The notes: generated by a model from the letters alone, not told the origin. Positions 17,757 through 26,145 are shown, counted from the stretch's first letter. The stretch is DNA of 38,168 nucleotides from Dethiosulfatibacter aminovorans DSM 17477 (GCF_900142005.1 NZ_FQZL01000028.1:1-38168); one strand, 5' to 3'. A program made the numbers and translations.

Positions 17757-19007
17757 ATGATGAATTATGATATCGTAGTTGTAGGTGGAGGACCTGCCGG
17801 TCTTGCGGCAGCCATTGAGGCAAAGAAGGAAGGGGCGGAATCCATACTTGTAATAGAAAGGGACAGGGAGCTGGGAGGAATACTTCAGCAATGCATACAC
17901 AACGGTTTCGGCTTGGTCGTATTCAAGGAAGAGCTTACGGGACCCGAATATGCGGAAAGATTCATAGACGAACTGGCAAAGGAAAACATAGACTACAAGC
18001 TTGACACCATGGTGCTTGAAATCAGCGAAAACAGACAAATCACGGCAATGAACACAAAGGACGGCCTCATGAAGATACAGGCAAAGGCCATAGTGCTTTC
18101 AATGGGATGCAGGGAGAGAACTAGAGGTGCCATAGCAATACCAGGATACAGACCTGCAGGAGTATTCAATGCTGGAACGGCTCAAAGATATCTCAACATG
18201 GAAGGATACATGGTAGGAAAGAGGGTCGTAATCCTTGGATCTGGCGACATTGGCCTCATAATGGCCAGAAGGATGACTCTTGAAGGGGCGAAGGTTCTTG
18301 CTGTTGCAGAACTAATGCCTTTCTCGGGAGGACTAACAAGAAACATAGTCCAGTGTCTTGACGATTACGACATCCCCCTGAAGCTCAGCCATACGGTAAC
18401 GGACATCAAGGGAAAAGACAGGGTGGAGGCTGTTGTAATCCAGAAGGTTGATGAAAACTTCAAGCCCATACCCGGGACCGAGATAGAATACGAATGCGAT
18501 ACCCTGCTCCTTTCAGTAGGACTGATTCCCGAGAATGAGCTTTCAAGAGGAGCGGGAATGGAAATAGACGCCAAGACGAGCGGGCCCGTTGTATATGAAT
18601 CAATGGAGACTTCAATAGAGGGGATATTCGCCTGTGGAAACGTCGTTCATGTACACGACCTGGTGGATTTCGTAACAGAAGAGAGCAGAAGGGCAGGAAG
18701 GTCTGCAGCGAGGTTTGTACTTGAAGGAAGGGCTGACGGCGACAAAGTAATTGAAACGGAAGCACTGTCGGGAATAGGATACATAGTGCCTCAGAAGGTA
18801 AGAGTAGATGAAGTGGATGAAAAGCTTGCCCTTTTCATGAGGGTGACAAATGTATACCGTGACGCAAGACTTTCAGTTAAGGCTGATGGGAAGGAAATAT
18901 ATTCGGTAAGGAAAAAGCACCTTGCACCCGGTGAAATGGAAAGAATTGACATCAGGAAGGAACTCATAGGTGAAAATATTGGGAAATTAACAGTGGAGGT
19001 AATTTAG
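17757..19007 (+). CDS. FAD/NAD-dependent oxidoreductase of the glycerol operon
   Basis: This is a 416-residue two-dinucleotide-binding flavoprotein. DIVVVGGGPAGLAAAIEAKK binds FAD and VVILGSGDIGLIMARRM binds NAD(P). LGGILQQCIHNGFGL follows the first strand, and GIFACGNVVHVHDLVDFV is the FAD-binding end. It is typically found between a GlpA-like protein and a DUF1667 protein, and I infer that it passes electrons from the G3P dehydrogenase to NAD or another carrier. It is not the classic GlpB sequence type. It has no signal or membrane segment. Confidence 0.85.
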   Translation: MMNYDIVVVGGGPAGLAAAIEAKKEGAESILVIERDRELGGILQQCIHNGFGLVVFKEELTGPEYAERFIDELAKENIDYKLDTMVLEISENRQITAMNTKDGLMKIQAKAIVLSMGCRERTRGAIAIPGYRPAGVFNAGTAQRYLNMEGYMVGKRVVILGSGDIGLIMARRMTLEGAKVLAVAELMPFSGGLTRNIVQCLDDYDIPLKLSHTVTDIKGKDRVEAVVIQKVDENFKPIPGTEIEYECDTLLLSVGLIPENELSRGAGMEIDAKTSGPVVYESMETSIEGIFACGNVVHVHDLVDFVTEESRRAGRSAARFVLEGRADGDKVIETEALSGIGYIVPQKVRVDEVDEKLALFMRVTNVYRDARLSVKADGKEIYSVRKKHLAPGEMERIDIRKELIGENIGKLTVEVI

Positions 19008-19009
19008 GA

Positions 19010-19414
19010 GTGATAGGATTGAGAGGAACGGTCAAGGAAAAGGAAATGATATGCATAGTCTGTCCCATGGGTTGCCATATAAAGGTTGTTGAAAATATGG
19101 AATCTGAAGATGGATATGATGTTGAAGGGAACAAATGCCCCAGGGGAAGGACCTATGGAATAAAGGAAATGACCTGTCCTACAAGGGTTGTTCCTACTAC
19201 TGTAAAAATAGAGAATGCATTCCTGAAAAGACTTCCTGTGAAGACCGACGAAGCGATTCCAAAGGAACTTATATTTGAATGCATGGAAATAATCAATGAA
19301 GTTGTGGTGCAAGCACCGGTCAGGGTTGGGGACATAATCATAGAAAACATCCTGGATACCGGCGCAAATGTAGTAGCTACAAGAAGCATGGACAAAATCC
19401 AAGAGGTAAAATAA
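19010..19414 (+). CDS. DUF1667 cysteine-rich protein of the glycerol operon
   Basis: This is a 134-residue protein. CIVCPMGCHIKV gives a CX2CX3C cluster, and NKCPRG and MTCPTRVVPTTV supply further Cys residues, which suggests a metal or Fe-S site. The C-terminal half (VVVQAPVRVGDIIIENILDTGANVVATRS) is typical of DUF1667. It usually follows the two flavoproteins, as here (2 bases after the previous stop), and may be the third subunit of the G3P-oxidising complex, standing where GlpC would be in enterics. GTG 19010 has GGAGG 10 bases upstream; TTG 19019 is an alternative. Confidence 0.82.
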   Translation: MIGLRGTVKEKEMICIVCPMGCHIKVVENMESEDGYDVEGNKCPRGRTYGIKEMTCPTRVVPTTVKIENAFLKRLPVKTDEAIPKELIFECMEIINEVVVQAPVRVGDIIIENILDTGANVVATRSMDKIQEVK

Positions 19415-19459
19415 AATCAGTTTAATGTATCCCTGAAGCTGTGAATATTTTTGACTGGT

Positions 19460-20023
19460 TTACACATTCCAAAGATTGGGGTTTGTAGTTGATACTGCAA
19501 CAGCCCCGCTTTTTATGCATTCGATTATATCTTCCTTATCCTGGATAAGACCGCCTGCAACTATTGGAATGTCTGTTGATGCTACTATTTTCCTGGTTAT
19601 TTTATGAAGTGTCCCCGGCAGTATTTCGCATGCATCGGGTCTGTTTGCTATTATGGTTTTAAGGCCGTGTTCGAAATTCATTGAATCAAGGAGAAAAATT
19701 CGTTGGATTGAATAAAGCCCGAGCTTTTTTGCTTCCTTTACTATGTTGCTTTTGGTGGAGATTATGCCGTCAGGCTTGAATTTTTCTGAAATATAGTGAA
19801 GTGCATTGATGCTGTTGTCGAAACCGTCTGTCAGGTCAAAATGTATGAATACCGCCTTGCCTGAAGCTTTAATTTTATTTATGCTTTCTTCAAGGGTGTA
19901 AATGGTGTCGTTTAAAAGGAATATGATGTCTGAATTTGAAGAAATGGCAGCATCAATCATGCTGTCGTCCCGTATGGCTGAAATAATTGGCGATTCTATC
20001 AAAGATATGAAGTCCTTCTTCAT
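19460..20023 (-). CDS. glpP: Glycerol uptake operon antiterminator GlpP
   Basis: This is a 187-residue TIM-barrel-like protein of the GlpP family, close to the 190-residue norm. Marks are SPIISAIRDDSMIDAAISSNSDIIFLL at the N-terminus, VFIHFDLTDGF, KPDGIISTKSNIVKEAKKLGL, RIFLLDS, EILPG and PIVAGGLIQDKEDIIECIKSGAVAVSTT (phosphate-binding end). GlpP binds glycerol-3-phosphate and leader mRNA of glp genes and prevents termination. It is convergent to the glpA-like operon with 45 bases between. ATG 20023 on the minus strand follows AGGAGGAAACC. Confidence 0.93.
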   Translation of the reverse strand: MKKDFISLIESPIISAIRDDSMIDAAISSNSDIIFLLNDTIYTLEESINKIKASGKAVFIHFDLTDGFDNSINALHYISEKFKPDGIISTKSNIVKEAKKLGLYSIQRIFLLDSMNFEHGLKTIIANRPDACEILPGTLHKITRKIVASTDIPIVAGGLIQDKEDIIECIKSGAVAVSTTNPNLWNV

Positions 20024-20055
20024 TGGTTTCCTCCTGAAATGAATATACCTTAAGT

Positions 20056-20061
20056 ATTATA
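20056..20061 (-). promoter_or_regulatory. Extended -10 promoter for glpP
   Basis: On the minus strand TGATATAAT is an extended -10 (TGN before TATAAT), 32 bases upstream of the glpP start. The -35 region is poor. Confidence 0.5.
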
Positions 20062-20126
20062 TCACAAAATATTGTAAACAAACAGGAACTGAAAATTGAG
20101 TTTCTGTTTTTTGTTTGCATAGTTTG

Positions 20127-20135
20127 TGCTATAAT
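20127..20135 (+). promoter_or_regulatory. Extended -10 promoter for pncB
   Basis: TGCTATAAT is an extended -10 with no strong -35, 45 bases upstream of the pncB start. It is divergent from the glpP promoter. Confidence 0.5.
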
Positions 20136-20180
20136 GGTATATAAATATAGCAACAATAATAATTTGCTCAGAGGGAAGAT

Positions 20181-21626
20181 ATGAATAATATTGAATGGAA
20201 AAAGGAGAAGAACTTGAGTCTTCTCGTTGATTTTTACGAACTTACTATGACAAACGGATACCTGGTGAACGGAGACCAGGACCACATTGTCTACTTTGAC
20301 TATTTCTTCAGGAAGGTGCCGGATAATGGTGGTTTTGCCATAACTGCAGGACTTCAGCAGTTTATAGACTATCTTATGGAAATTGAATTTTCCGATATGG
20401 ATATCGAGTTTTTGAAAGAAATGAATATCTTTGAAGAAAAGTTTCTTGAATATTTAAAAGATTTCAAATTTACCGGAGACGTATGGGCCATACCTGAAGG
20501 TACTCCCGTATTTCCCAATACTCCGATTATTACAATAAAGGCTCCGATACTTGAAGCTCAGCTTATAGAAACAATGCTACTTTTGTCGTTGAACCATCAG
20601 AGTCTCATAGCCACAAAGTCAAACAGGATAGCAAGGGCGGCAAACGACAAGCCTGTAGTTGATTTTGGTGCGAGAAGGGCGCACGGTGCAGATGCAACAA
20701 TTTACGGGGCAAGGGCATGCTATATAGGTGGATGTCTTGGAACATCAAACCTTTTAGCTTCAAAGATGTTTGACATCCCCGTTATTGGAACTATAGCCCA
20801 CAGCTGGGTTCAGTTTTACGACGATGATCATACTGCATTCAAATCATATGTAAAGGCCTTTCCCGACAATGCCATACTTCTTGTGGATACCTACAATGTC
20901 TTAGGCTCTGGAATTCCTGAAGCGATAAAGGTATTTGACGAGTTGGAAGGAGAAGGAAAGAAAGGTATAAGGCTTGACAGCGGCGACCTTGACTATCTGT
21001 CAAAGAAAGCGAGAAAGCTTCTTGATGTTGCAGGGTATGAGGATGCTACGATAACAGCGACAAACTCCCTTGATGAATACCAGATAAGAGAACTTGAAAG
21101 GCAGGGGGCACCCATAGATTCCTATGGTGTGGGAGAAAGGATGATAACGGCAAGGTCTGAAGCGGTTTTCGGAGGAGTATACAAGCTTGTTGCAGTTGAG
21201 ACGGAAGAGGGTATAAGCCCGAGAATAAAGCTCAGTGAAGAAGCTGTCAAGGTAACAAATCCGGGCTTCAAGGAATTGTGGAGGCTGTATGACAACAGGA
21301 ATGGAAATGCTTTTGCAGACCTCATTACATTCAAGGATGAAGAAGTAAAGGCTCCATACAAGCTTTTTGATCCACTGTCTCCATGGATAAACAAGACAGC
21401 CAAGAACTTTACGGCCAAGAAACTTCAAACTCTTATTGTACATAATGGAGAACTGGTATATGATTTCCCGACTCTTGATGAAATAAGGGATAATCTAAAT
21501 AATGAACTTTCAAAGCTTTGGGACGGACTGAGAAGATTTGACAATCCTGACAGATATTTCGTCAACCTGTCATTTGACCTGTGGTCTGAAAAGCAGAGGC
21601 TTATAGAAAAGTACAGGAATAAATAG
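20181..21626 (+). CDS. pncB: Nicotinate phosphoribosyltransferase
   Basis: This is a 481-residue protein, the length usual for the Gram-positive type. It begins with SLLVDFYELTMTNGYL and YFDYFFRKVPDNGGFAI. VVDFGARRAHGADATIYGARACY is the active-site region, followed by GTIAHSWVQFYDDDHTAFKSY, GIRLDSGDLDYLSKKAR and the SYGVGERMITA phosphate site. It converts nicotinate, PRPP and ATP to nicotinate mononucleotide in the NAD salvage (Preiss-Handler) route. ATG 20181 follows AGAGGGAAG. The next gene starts 33 bases after its stop. Confidence 0.95.
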   Translation: MNNIEWKKEKNLSLLVDFYELTMTNGYLVNGDQDHIVYFDYFFRKVPDNGGFAITAGLQQFIDYLMEIEFSDMDIEFLKEMNIFEEKFLEYLKDFKFTGDVWAIPEGTPVFPNTPIITIKAPILEAQLIETMLLLSLNHQSLIATKSNRIARAANDKPVVDFGARRAHGADATIYGARACYIGGCLGTSNLLASKMFDIPVIGTIAHSWVQFYDDDHTAFKSYVKAFPDNAILLVDTYNVLGSGIPEAIKVFDELEGEGKKGIRLDSGDLDYLSKKARKLLDVAGYEDATITATNSLDEYQIRELERQGAPIDSYGVGERMITARSEAVFGGVYKLVAVETEEGISPRIKLSEEAVKVTNPGFKELWRLYDNRNGNAFADLITFKDEEVKAPYKLFDPLSPWINKTAKNFTAKKLQTLIVHNGELVYDFPTLDEIRDNLNNELSKLWDGLRRFDNPDRYFVNLSFDLWSEKQRLIEKYRNK

Positions 21627-21658
21627 GAATAAATGGATTTGTTATTTTGGAGGTATTG

Positions 21659-22561
21659 ATGAAGACGAAAATAACAGAACTGCTTAAAATAGAATATCCT
21701 GTAATCCAGGGAGGCTTGGCAAACATATCCGATGCCAGACTTGCAGCTGCTGTATCAAATGCTGGAGGTGCAGGAATTGTTGGAGCAGGAGGTCACGATG
21801 CTGATTGGGTTGAGGAGCAGATAAATCTGGTCAGGGAATATACAGACAAGACTTTTGGAGTCAATATAGTTCTTATGGCTGAAGACAAGGATGAAATCAT
21901 AGACGTAGTATGCAGGAAGAAACCTGATTTCGTTACTTTTGGAGCTGGAAATCCGGTTCCTTACATAAAAAGACTGAAGGAACTGGGGATTATTGTTATT
22001 CCGGTTGTGCCAAACCTGAGACTGGCAAAAAGGATTGAAGATGCAGGTGCTGATGCACTTGTAATAGAAGGGATGGAGGCAGGCGGGCATATAGGTCAAC
22101 AGACAACAATGGCATTGATGACCAATGTTATTGAGAATGTAAATATTCCCGTATTGGCTGCTGGTGGAATATCGGATGGAAGAGGAATAAGGGCAGCCAT
22201 AGCAATGGGAGCTGCAGGAGTGCAGATGGGATCCAGGTTTGTTGTTTCAGAAGAATGTCCTGCCCATATAAATGCAAAAAAAAGAATAATTGAGTCTACT
22301 GACACGGATTCAGTTGTAATTGGACACACAATAGGTCACAGTGTCAGATCTCTTAAAAACAAGTTCACGGAAGAATACCTTGCAATAGAATACAGCGATC
22401 AGCCCAGAAAGCTGCTGAAGGGACGAATGAAGGGGATGTATGCAAAAGCCGTGATAGACGGGGACGTGGATAACGGATATATTCAGATAGGTCAAAGCCT
22501 TGATGTTCTCAATGAAATACTGCCATGTAGTGAAATAATGAAAAGATTGTTTCACGGATAA
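21659..22561 (+). CDS. FabK-like enoyl-ACP reductase / nitronate monooxygenase family
   Basis: This is a 300-residue FMN-dependent TIM-barrel protein. MKTKITELLKIEYPVIQGG, GVNIVLMAEDKDEI, VTFGAGNPVPYIKRLKELGI and VIEGMEAGGHIG (the FabK active-site His region) are close to Streptococcus FabK. AAGGISDGRGIRAAIAMGAAGVQMGSRFV is the FMN phosphate site. FabK reduces enoyl-ACP in fatty-acid synthesis; some relatives act on nitronates. No fab genes are adjacent, so the reductase role is probable, not certain. ATG 21659 is preferred (GGAGGT 5 bases upstream) over TTG 21647. Confidence 0.8.
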   Translation: MKTKITELLKIEYPVIQGGLANISDARLAAAVSNAGGAGIVGAGGHDADWVEEQINLVREYTDKTFGVNIVLMAEDKDEIIDVVCRKKPDFVTFGAGNPVPYIKRLKELGIIVIPVVPNLRLAKRIEDAGADALVIEGMEAGGHIGQQTTMALMTNVIENVNIPVLAAGGISDGRGIRAAIAMGAAGVQMGSRFVVSEECPAHINAKKRIIESTDTDSVVIGHTIGHSVRSLKNKFTEEYLAIEYSDQPRKLLKGRMKGMYAKAVIDGDVDNGYIQIGQSLDVLNEILPCSEIMKRLFHG

Positions 22562-22572
22562 AGGAGGTGCAG

Positions 22573-23106
22573 ATGAAGAACATACCTAATATTCTAACAA
22601 TATTCAGGATTATTCTTGCACCTGTATTTGTTGTAGTATTTTTTTCTGGAAAGGAAAATGCATATAACCTTGCATTGGTTGTATATGTTTTAGCATCGTT
22701 CACAGACTTTCTTGACGGATACCTGGCAAGAAGGTATAACCTTATTACGGAATTGGGAAAGGTCCTGGATCCGTTTGCGGACAAGGTGATGCTCATAACC
22801 GTACTGATATGTCTATATATTTGGGGAAGAATTCCTCTTGTCATTCCTGTTGTAGTGGTAGTCAAGGAACTCTTTATGATAGTATCGGGACTCATACTGT
22901 ATCTGAGGAAGGAAAGGATGGTAATACCTTCGAATATTTTCGGGAAAAGTGCTACAGTCATATTTATGCTGTCCATCATGCTATTAATGCTGTACCCTGA
23001 CAATGACAACCTTGTGTATCTGTTGTATCTGGCTGTACTGGTTAAAATCATAGCCTTCATCAGCTATAGAATTACTTATGTTAGAAATAAGAAAGCAGCA
23101 AATTGA
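22573..23106 (+). CDS. pgsA: CDP-diacylglycerol-glycerol-3-phosphate 3-phosphatidyltransferase
   Basis: This is a 177-residue polytopic CDP-alcohol phosphotransferase. The diagnostic motif DFLDGYLAR...G...D...D is present (DFLDGYLARRYNLITELGKV followed by LDPFADK). The start MKNIPNILTIFRIILAPVFV is typical of PgsA. It makes phosphatidylglycerophosphate, the precursor of phosphatidylglycerol, in the membrane. I choose ATG 22573 since AAGGAGG at 22561-22567, overlapping the previous stop, is 5 bases upstream. It is tightly linked to the FabK-like gene, giving a small lipid-related pair. Specificity for glycerol-3-phosphate is inferred from overall likeness. Confidence 0.87.
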   Translation: MKNIPNILTIFRIILAPVFVVVFFSGKENAYNLALVVYVLASFTDFLDGYLARRYNLITELGKVLDPFADKVMLITVLICLYIWGRIPLVIPVVVVVKELFMIVSGLILYLRKERMVIPSNIFGKSATVIFMLSIMLLMLYPDNDNLVYLLYLAVLVKIIAFISYRITYVRNKKAAN

Positions 23107-23132
23107 CAATAATTAATACAGGAGGACAATCT

Positions 23133-24059
23133 ATGGGAATCTACAAATACATCTACGGTCCGGTACCTTCCAGACGAATGGGAATATCTCTCGGTATAAG
23201 CCCCATACCGAAAAAATACTGCAATTATTCATGCATATACTGTCAGCTGGGAAGAACCAAGAATCTCACTAATAGAAGAAGTGAATTTTTTGACTTGAAA
23301 GAGATAGTGAAGGAGTTCGAGGATATATCCCAAAAGGATATCTATTATGATGTGGTAACAATAGTTGGGGAGGGAGAGCCTACCTTGTACAGTGAGCTCG
23401 GCAAACTCATCAAAAAGGTCAAGTCAATGACTGATAAACCTGTTGCAGTGATCACAAATGGTGCCCTTATGTATGATGAAAAAACGAGAAAGGACTTGAT
23501 GAAGGCTGATATTGTATTGCCTTCCATTGATGCCTGCAATGAAAACATGTTTACAAGAATCAACAGACCGTCAAGAAGCATAAACTACAAGAATATGGTA
23601 GAGGGATTGATAGAGTTTTCCAAACATTACAGTGGACAGCTGTGGCTGGAAATCATGCTTGTGAAGGGATACAACGATTCTGTGGACAATTTGATAGATT
23701 TCAAGAAGATATTGTCTAAAATAAATTATGACAAGCTTTATATCAATACGCCGGTAAGACCTCCTGCAGAATCCTTTGTGAAGAAAGTTGATCCTGAAAA
23801 AATGGAATTGGCTGTTGAGATGCTTGAGGGCATATCAATAGATCAATTGATCTCTGAAGGTTTTTACAGTGAAATTGAAGATGATGTGGAGGCTGTAGTT
23901 AGCATAATAAAGAGGCATCCGATGAACCAGTTTGAAATAGTTGCATTTCTTGAAAAGAGGGGTAACAAGAATCCGATGGAAGTCTTTGAAAAGCTGTCAT
24001 ATATTGATGAAATAGAAGTTGTTGAATATATGAATTACGATACATACCGTTTGATATGA
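23133..24059 (+). CDS. Radical SAM protein (COG0731-like)
   Basis: This is a 308-residue radical SAM enzyme. It has an N-terminal IYGPVPSRRMGISLGI, then CNYSCIYC with canonical CX3CX2C, and TIVGEGEPTLYSELGKLI (the GEPT SAM motif). A substrate-side segment LPSIDACNENMFTRINRP and a helical C-terminal part complete it. Proteins of this group are widespread in anaerobes and annotated only as Fe-S oxidoreductases related to wybutosine-type enzymes. The substrate is unknown. ATG 23133 follows GGAGG; the longer frame from 23103 overlaps pgsA without a site. Confidence 0.87.
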   Translation: MGIYKYIYGPVPSRRMGISLGISPIPKKYCNYSCIYCQLGRTKNLTNRRSEFFDLKEIVKEFEDISQKDIYYDVVTIVGEGEPTLYSELGKLIKKVKSMTDKPVAVITNGALMYDEKTRKDLMKADIVLPSIDACNENMFTRINRPSRSINYKNMVEGLIEFSKHYSGQLWLEIMLVKGYNDSVDNLIDFKKILSKINYDKLYINTPVRPPAESFVKKVDPEKMELAVEMLEGISIDQLISEGFYSEIEDDVEAVVSIIKRHPMNQFEIVAFLEKRGNKNPMEVFEKLSYIDEIEVVEYMNYDTYRLI

Positions 24060-24104
24060 CCGATATGTTATTAAGACAGATTTGTAGACACTATACAATT
24101 GAGA

Positions 24105-24133
24105 TTGATAATTTACAGCTTTAATGGTATAAT
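24105..24133 (+). promoter_or_regulatory. Promoter of the hutP-like gene
   Basis: TTGATA (24105-24110) and TATAAT (24128-24133) are separated by 17 bases, with TGG just before the -10 giving an extended element. The start codon is about 50 bases downstream. No UAG repeats occur in this short leader, so the gene itself does not look antitermination-controlled. Confidence 0.75.
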
Positions 24134-24181
24134 TCTTTGGTGGCGCAAGAAAGCTTGAACTATTGACGAGAGTGTGATGAT

Positions 24182-24628
24182 ATGAATAAGGAATTTATAA
24201 GGGAAACAATAACAAAAAACGGACAGATAGATATTGGGAAGACTGCTGTATTCGTTTCCATGGTGGAAAACAAGGCTAAGGAATCCTTTGTCAGAAGATT
24301 CATAGAAGAACTTGGGTACAATGTGGTTGTTACAGAGGTTGCCGGTTCAGGCGGTGATTTGAAGAAGAAGATAATAAATTCATGTGTAGGTGCAGCACTT
24401 AATCTTGATGTAATCCAAAAGGAAGCCCATCAGATTCACGGGCTAATACATGCGGCTCAGGAAGCAAGCAGGGGCTTGATGCTGGACATGCCACTGGATG
24501 CCAATCTGCATATGAAAATAGCTATAGTAAGTAGTGAACATTGGATTGCTGTCGCCATGTACGGCAATTCCGCTTATCACTCCCTGTCAAATCACAGCAG
24601 ACTGGGTCTGGGACACGTGAATATATAA
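24182..24628 (+). CDS. hutP: HutP-family RNA-binding antiterminator
   Basis: This is a 148-residue protein, the same length as Bacillus HutP. Visible family features are IGKTAVFVSMVENKAKESF, GAALNLDVIQKEAHQIHGLI (with His86-XXX-His90 as in the metal and histidine-binding helix), EASRGLMLDMPLDANLHMKI and a C-terminal GLGHVNI with nearby His138. HutP hexamers bind L-histidine and Mg2+, then UAG-rich leader RNA, and prevent termination of hut mRNA. No hut enzyme is present in this window. The leader directly downstream is full of UAGAG repeats and ends in a terminator. Ligand identity is not evident from sequence. Confidence 0.85.
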   Translation: MNKEFIRETITKNGQIDIGKTAVFVSMVENKAKESFVRRFIEELGYNVVVTEVAGSGGDLKKKIINSCVGAALNLDVIQKEAHQIHGLIHAAQEASRGLMLDMPLDANLHMKIAIVSSEHWIAVAMYGNSAYHSLSNHSRLGLGHVNI

Positions 24629-24645
24629 AGCATGGTATTTTCATA

Positions 24646-24672
24646 TTGACAAATATTGAACGATGTGATAGT
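24646..24672 (+). promoter_or_regulatory. Probable promoter of the CoA-transferase leader
   Basis: A perfect TTGACA (24646-24651) lies 18 bases after the hutP stop. GATAGT (24667-24672), preceded by TGT, could be an extended -10 with a short 15-base spacer. Transcription would begin near 24679, just before the repeats. Confidence 0.5.
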
Positions 24673-24683
24673 TTATTTGTATA

Positions 24684-24815
24684 TAGAGTATGTTTTGAAT
24701 ACAGTTTATAGAGTTATTGAGTGTAATCAGTATAGAGAAGATAGAGTTTATTTAGAGAAGTATTGAGAGAATTTTATAATAGAATATGATGCTTGATAGA
24801 GCATATAGAATAGAG
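24684..24815 (+). promoter_or_regulatory. UAGAG-repeat leader, candidate HutP-type binding region
   Basis: TAGAG occurs seven times in 132 bases: at 24684, 24709, 24733, 24742, 24753, 24797 and 24811. Further UAG triplets are at 24780 and 24806, and GAG triplets at 24719, 24765 and 24767. One UAG (24797) is in the loop of an ATGCT/AGCAT hairpin (24789-24804). The last repeat abuts the 5' arm of an intrinsic terminator. HutP and TRAP both recognise repeated (U/G)AG triplets in leader RNA. The hutP-like gene is immediately upstream, which makes this its likely target. Confidence 0.65.
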
Positions 24816-24856
24816 AACAAGCGAATGGGTTGCCATTTTCTTGTTTTTGTTTTTTG
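24816..24856 (+). terminator. Intrinsic terminator at the end of the UAGAG leader
   Basis: AACAAGCGAATGG (24816-24828) pairs with CCATTTTCTTGTT (24833-24845) around a GTTG loop, with 12 pairs and one mismatch, then a T-rich run to 24856. It lies 52 bases before the CoA-transferase start. It could end transcription before the operon unless antiterminated. Confidence 0.75.
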
Positions 24857-24908
24857 TAAAAAGAAATCTGGTTGTGAAACTGCATATTAATTTACGGGAA
24901 GTGATAAA

Positions 24909-26090
24909 ATGGGTGTCTTGAACGGCATTAAGATTCTTGATCTAACAAGAGTCTTGTCCGGTCCCTTTTGTTCCATGATACTGGGGGATATGGGCGCGGA
25001 AATAACTAAAATTGAAAGACCTGACAAGGGTGATGATTCCCGGGAAGTAGGTCCCTTTGTAAATGGTGAAAGTACGTATTTCATGAGTATAAACAGAAAT
25101 AAGAAAAGCCTTGCAGTGGATCTGCGAACTGAAGAAGGTCATGAAATATTTAATGGTCTTGTAAAAGATGCCGATGTGATCATTGAAAACTACAAGCCGG
25201 GGACAATGGAAAAACTGGGCATAAGCTATGATGATGTATTAAAGATAAAACCGGATATAATATATTGCTCAATTTCAGGATATGGACAGACCGGTCCCAT
25301 GAGTGATAAGCCGGCCTATGATGCTGTAATCCAGGCTATGGGCGGTCTAATGAGTATTACGGGCCAGGAAAAACCTACAAGGGTAGGGTCATCTCTTGGA
25401 GATATTACGGCTGCCCTTTATGGAGCAATAGGAATACTTGGAGCCTTGTACCGAAAGAAGGATACCGGAAAGGGCGAGAGAATAGACATTTCAATGCTTG
25501 ACTGTCAGGTATCCATTCTGGAAAATGCCATAGCGCGGTACACGGTCACAGGGGAGGTTCCTCAGCCTTTGGGGAACAGACATGCTACCATAGCTCCTCT
25601 GGAACCCTTCATGACTAGAAATGGTGAAATAATGATAGGTGCTGGAAACGATAAGCTATGGGATGCTTTCTGCAGAGCGGTGGATAGGGAGGACTTGATA
25701 GATGATTACAGATTTTTCAGTAATGAAAAAAGAGTTGAGTACTATCATGAGCTTAAGCCGATAATGAATAAGATTTTCATAGAAAATACCACTGAGGAAT
25801 GGCAAAAAATATTGGATGATGCTGGAGTTCCAAACAGTCCAATCAATACTATAGATAAGCTGTTGGAAAACGAGCAACTTAAGGAAAGGGAGATGTTTAA
25901 ACATATAAATCATCCCGTTGCAGGAAATATCCTGGCACCTGCTTCTCCTGTGAAATATTCGGAAAATCCAAACGACATAAGGGAAGCTTCTCCAATATTG
26001 GGACAGCATACAATGAAGATTTTGACGGAAAAATTAAACTACAGTCAGAATGACATAAAAGAACTAATTAAAAAAGGCATTATTAAATAA
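24909..26090 (+). CDS. CaiB/BaiF-type (class III) acyl-CoA transferase
   Basis: This is a 393-residue protein of the class III CoA-transferase family. It opens GVLNGIKILDLTRVLSGPFCS, then LGDMGAEITKIERPDKGDDSR, RNKKSLAVDL and DVIIENYKPGTMEKLGI. The catalytic Asp is in ISMLDCQV (Asp198). Such enzymes move CoA between an acyl-CoA and a free acid. The adjacent sodium-pumping decarboxylase suggests it makes or exchanges the dicarboxyl-CoA substrate or product, for example recycling CoA from the product acyl-CoA. The exact acids cannot be read from sequence. ATG 24909 has a weak GGAAGTG site. It is downstream of the UAGAG leader. Confidence 0.88.
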   Translation: MGVLNGIKILDLTRVLSGPFCSMILGDMGAEITKIERPDKGDDSREVGPFVNGESTYFMSINRNKKSLAVDLRTEEGHEIFNGLVKDADVIIENYKPGTMEKLGISYDDVLKIKPDIIYCSISGYGQTGPMSDKPAYDAVIQAMGGLMSITGQEKPTRVGSSLGDITAALYGAIGILGALYRKKDTGKGERIDISMLDCQVSILENAIARYTVTGEVPQPLGNRHATIAPLEPFMTRNGEIMIGAGNDKLWDAFCRAVDREDLIDDYRFFSNEKRVEYYHELKPIMNKIFIENTTEEWQKILDDAGVPNSPINTIDKLLENEQLKEREMFKHINHPVAGNILAPASPVKYSENPNDIREASPILGQHTMKILTEKLNYSQNDIKELIKKGIIK

Positions 26091-26145
26091 TTTGTTAATT
26101 AAATATGAATATTTTATAAAAGTCCCTGCAATTAGTTGCAACATA

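Noticed and set aside
24684..24815. CRISPR or simple-sequence repeat array
   Set aside because: The TAGAG repeats are five bases long with irregular spacing and no constant spacer length, which fits protein-binding triplets better than a CRISPR or microsatellite.
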